A DNA stretch of 13,591 nucleotides from a bacterium (lineage in GTDB: Bacteria; Patescibacteriota; Minisyncoccia; Minisyncoccales; PWPS01): assembly GCA_018400895.1 (NCBI GenBank), contig JAGYLR010000014.1, forward strand, positions 1 to 13,591, written 5' to 3'. The notes under the pieces were generated by a model. That model made no database searches, was not told the origin of the DNA, and saw only the letters and a program-made list of their open reading frames with translations. Shown piece by piece: positions 13,494 through 13,591 of the stretch. Position numbers and translations under genes: made by a program. The first letter of the stretch is position 1. Every line of letters starts with the position of its first letter.

Positions 13494-13591
13494 TTAAAAG
13501 GGGTATTTAAAATATCTTTCCCCTCTTTTAGAAAAAATATAAATTAATTTTTCTAAAGTTCTACCAGGAAATTTTTCAGAAACTAATGTTG
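13494..13591 (-). CDS. C-terminal end of an unidentified protein (5' part outside the window)
   Basis: In one minus-strand frame 31 codons are open from the right edge to tandem TAA TAA stops at 13491-13496. The peptide runs TLVSEKFPGRTLEKLIYIF then SKRGERYFKYPF. It is basic and aromatic-rich, and I do not recognise it. The frame is the only one open across the edge, and the 56-bp gap to the SurA-like gene is typical of this window, so a real gene end is likely. Confidence 0.5.
   Translation of the reverse strand, partial: TLVSEKFPGRTLEKLIYIFSKRGERYFKYPF

Overview
The window is strongly AT-rich and densely packed, with one compact minus-strand gene block after another. The gene set (short TruB, archaeal-type UMP kinase, MurC, trigger factor, a single-pass SurA-like chaperone, RecB-type nuclease), ATGA overlaps and near absence of Shine-Dalgarno sequences point to a small-genome bacterium of the Candidate Phyla Radiation (Patescibacteria). 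This is inference from gene content. TGA is an ordinary stop at the ends of murC, thpR, spoIIM, mscS and the uracil-DNA glycosylase gene, so the TGA-glycine code of Gracilibacteria/Absconditabacteria does not apply.

Layout, left to right. (1) 1-931: trigger factor (minus, running off the left edge) behind a hairpin terminator. (2) 932-2450: a polyprenyl synthetase and a YjbQ-family gene, one base apart, from a promoter beside ATG 2411. (3) 2455-4652: thpR, murC and a small membrane protein with an acidic decapeptide-repeat tail, ending at a perfect 11-bp-stem terminator. (4) 4666-5137: a divergent plus-strand gene of unknown function. (5) 5138-6565: a decayed island holding a full-length but shattered methionyl-tRNA formyltransferase pseudogene, surrounded by copies of a roughly 135-bp repeat in alternating orientation. 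(6) 6566-12697: a long minus-strand operon, nuclease, uracil-DNA glycosylase, truB, mscS, spoIIM, a laccase-domain pseudogene, galU and pyrH, with 4-8 bp overlaps through most of it. (7) 12703-13591: a large terminator hairpin, a membrane-anchored SurA-like gene, and the last 31 codons of an unidentified gene.

The working genes cover envelope building (MurC, GalU, polyprenyl synthetase), protein folding inside and outside the membrane (trigger factor, SurA-like), RNA handling (TruB, ThpR), DNA repair (glycosylase, nuclease), pyrimidine nucleotides (PyrH) and osmotic protection (MscS).

The points most worth a second look are: a RecB-type nuclease carrying a sigma-70 region-4-like helix-turn-helix tail; a family 4-type uracil-DNA glycosylase without the usual iron-sulfur cysteines; several promoters whose -10 box sits 6-10 nt from the start codon, implying leaderless mRNAs; the ruined fmt gene inside its repeat island; and a laccase-domain gene broken only by two point nonsense codons. 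I did not find a clearly new multi-gene defence or mobile system.
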